Shown here: positions 4,612 to 5,460 of the stretch, piece by piece
Position numbering within the stretch: position 1 is the stretch's first letter
How the letters are laid out: the number at the start of each line of letters is the position of its first letter
From: an uncultured Alphaproteobacteria bacterium
GTDB lineage: Bacteria; Pseudomonadota; Alphaproteobacteria; Rickettsiales; Midichloriaceae
Direction: 5' to 3'
NCBI GenBank assembly: GCA_903860855.1
Contig: CAIOSF010000278.1
Location: 1-5,460, forward strand
DNA length: 5,460 bases
The notes under the pieces: generated by a model
What the model was told of the DNA's origin: nothing
Database searches by the model: none
The model's input: only the letters and a program-made list of their open reading frames with translations
Program-made: the position numbers and the translations under genes

Positions 4612-5430
4612 ATGAATACTATGGATAATAAGATAACAAATAAAGATGTAGCAAATAAAGCGATAGTTTTGCTCAGTGGTGGTCTCGATTCTGCAACAGT
4701 GCTCAGGTTGGTTGCCATTCAAGGCTACGAGATCTACGCTTTGAGTTTTAGTTATGGCCAGAAACATTCGATTGAGCTAGAGATGGCGAAGAAGCTGGCC
4801 TCAGCAGAGGTGGCTGTACGAGAGCATAAGATTCTCAATGTTGATCTTAAACCATTGGGTGGATCGTCCCTTACTGACGACCAGATGTCCATACCGAAGG
4901 CGCAGACCACAGCAGGTCATACCACAATAGGTCAATCTGTCGCCCCTACCGGTGTGGACGTTAATTCGATCAACCGGACGGAAACCCATATACCAAATAC
5001 CTATGTTCCAGCCCGTAACACAATATTTCTTTCATATGCTATGGCCTACGCCGAAGTACGCAGAGCAAATCACATATTCATTGGGGCTAACGCAATTGAT
5101 TACAGCGGTTATCCCGACTGCAGACCAGCTTATCTTAAGGCTTTTGAGAAAATGGCGAATCTTGGTTCTGTTATGGGTGTTGCGGGGGACGCTATCCATA
5201 TACAGGCTCCACTCCTCTACCTTAACAAAAAACAGATTATTCAATTAGGATCAGCTATCATGGTAGATTATCAGAACACCAGCAGTTGTTACGATCCCGG
5301 CATCATAATCAATGCTGATGGTAGCCCTATTGTTAAAGCATGCGGAAGATGCGATTCATGTCGGTTCCGACTTAAGGGTTTTGCTGATAATGGCATGACC
5401 GATAAGGTGGAGTATAAAACGGAAGCATAA
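4612..5430 (+). CDS. queC: 7-cyano-7-deazaguanine synthase QueC
   Basis: QueC converts 7-carboxy-7-deazaguanine with ammonia and ATP to preQ0, a step toward queuosine in tRNA. The ATP-binding PP-loop SGGLDSAT is at 22-29, FSYGQKHSIE at 46-55, IPNTYVPARN at 127-136, and GANAIDYSGYPDCR at 158-171. The four zinc-binding cysteines are C226, C244, C247 and C250 (CGRCDSC at 244-250). At 272 residues the protein is longer than the usual 220-240. There are about 15 extra residues before KAIVLLSGG, an enlarged loop (about 89-126) containing a 15-bp tandem duplication, and a longer spacing between the first two cysteines. All catalytic and zinc residues remain, so it is probably active. ATG 4612 and ATG 4621 are both possible starts, and neither has a Shine-Dalgarno. 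The gene ends with two stop codons in a row (TAA TAA), the second overlapping a possible next start. Confidence 0.96.
   Translation: MNTMDNKITNKDVANKAIVLLSGGLDSATVLRLVAIQGYEIYALSFSYGQKHSIELEMAKKLASAEVAVREHKILNVDLKPLGGSSLTDDQMSIPKAQTTAGHTTIGQSVAPTGVDVNSINRTETHIPNTYVPARNTIFLSYAMAYAEVRRANHIFIGANAIDYSGYPDCRPAYLKAFEKMANLGSVMGVAGDAIHIQAPLLYLNKKQIIQLGSAIMVDYQNTSSCYDPGIIINADGSPIVKACGRCDSCRFRLKGFADNGMTDKVEYKTEA
4906..4935 (+). repeat. 15-bp tandem duplication inside queC
   Basis: ACCACAGCAGGTCAT (4906-4920) is followed directly by ACCACAATAGGTCAA (4921-4935), identical at 12 of 15 positions. It encodes TTAGH-TTIGQ (99-108) in the loop that is longer than in usual QueC, so the insertion seems to have grown at least partly by in-frame duplication. 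Confidence 0.65.
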
Positions 5431-5432
5431 TA

Positions 5433-5460
5433 ATGGCCAGATCCAGAAAATGCCCAACCC
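5433..5460 (+). CDS. Possible start of a gene downstream of queC (partial)
   Basis: An ATG at 5433 overlaps the second queC stop codon and is preceded by GGAAG at 5421-5425 with a 7-nt gap, a reasonable Shine-Dalgarno. The frame reads MARSRKCPT and runs off the window. Spacing suggests translational coupling with queC, but nine residues are too few to name a product or prove a gene. Confidence 0.25.

Noticed and set aside
1..5460. tRNA, rRNA, CRISPR array or insertion sequence
   Set aside because: No T-loop motif in a cloverleaf context, no regularly spaced repeats, and no transposase or terminal inverted repeats were seen.

Overview
The window looks like chromosome of an alphaproteobacterium. 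The S5 protein has the long alphaproteobacterial form with a C-terminal extension, and UbiE fits that group. The DNA is fairly AT-rich, the spacers are long, and several genes lack a good Shine-Dalgarno. Together these suggest a host-associated, genome-reducing lineage of the Rickettsiales or Holosporales kind. That placement is inference; no marker here fixes the genus.

Layout from left to right: (1) 112-1614 (+), a complete ChiA-like GH18 chitinase with no signal peptide and a low-complexity tail. (2) 1615-2142, a spacer with strong stem-loops, including two RNA folds at 1646-1796 that exclude each other. (3) 2143-2331 (+), a small unrecognised ORF whose frame is open back to 2050 without a normal start codon. 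(4) 2450-3151 (+), ubiE, preceded by an 8-codon leader ORF that has the only good Shine-Dalgarno nearby. (5) 3152-3495, a spacer with a possible terminator for the opposite strand. (6) 3496-4267 (-), rpsE and rpmD, overlapping by 17 nt and cut off from rplR and rplO, their usual neighbours. (7) 4268-4611, a divergent spacer with a cluster of perfect hairpins. (8) 4612-5430 (+), queC with internal insertions, whose stop is directly followed by a possible next start at 5433.

The genes do not form one pathway: polymer breakdown, quinone methylation, translation and tRNA-modification precursor synthesis sit side by side. Named genes cover about 70 percent of the window. The most unusual points are the isolated rpsE-rpmD pair, the competing RNA folds at 1646-1796, and short in-frame tandem duplications at the edges or loops of three proteins (chitinase tail, S5 tail, QueC loop). 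I found no CRISPR array, insertion sequence, tRNA or rRNA, and nothing that amounts to a clear new multi-gene system.
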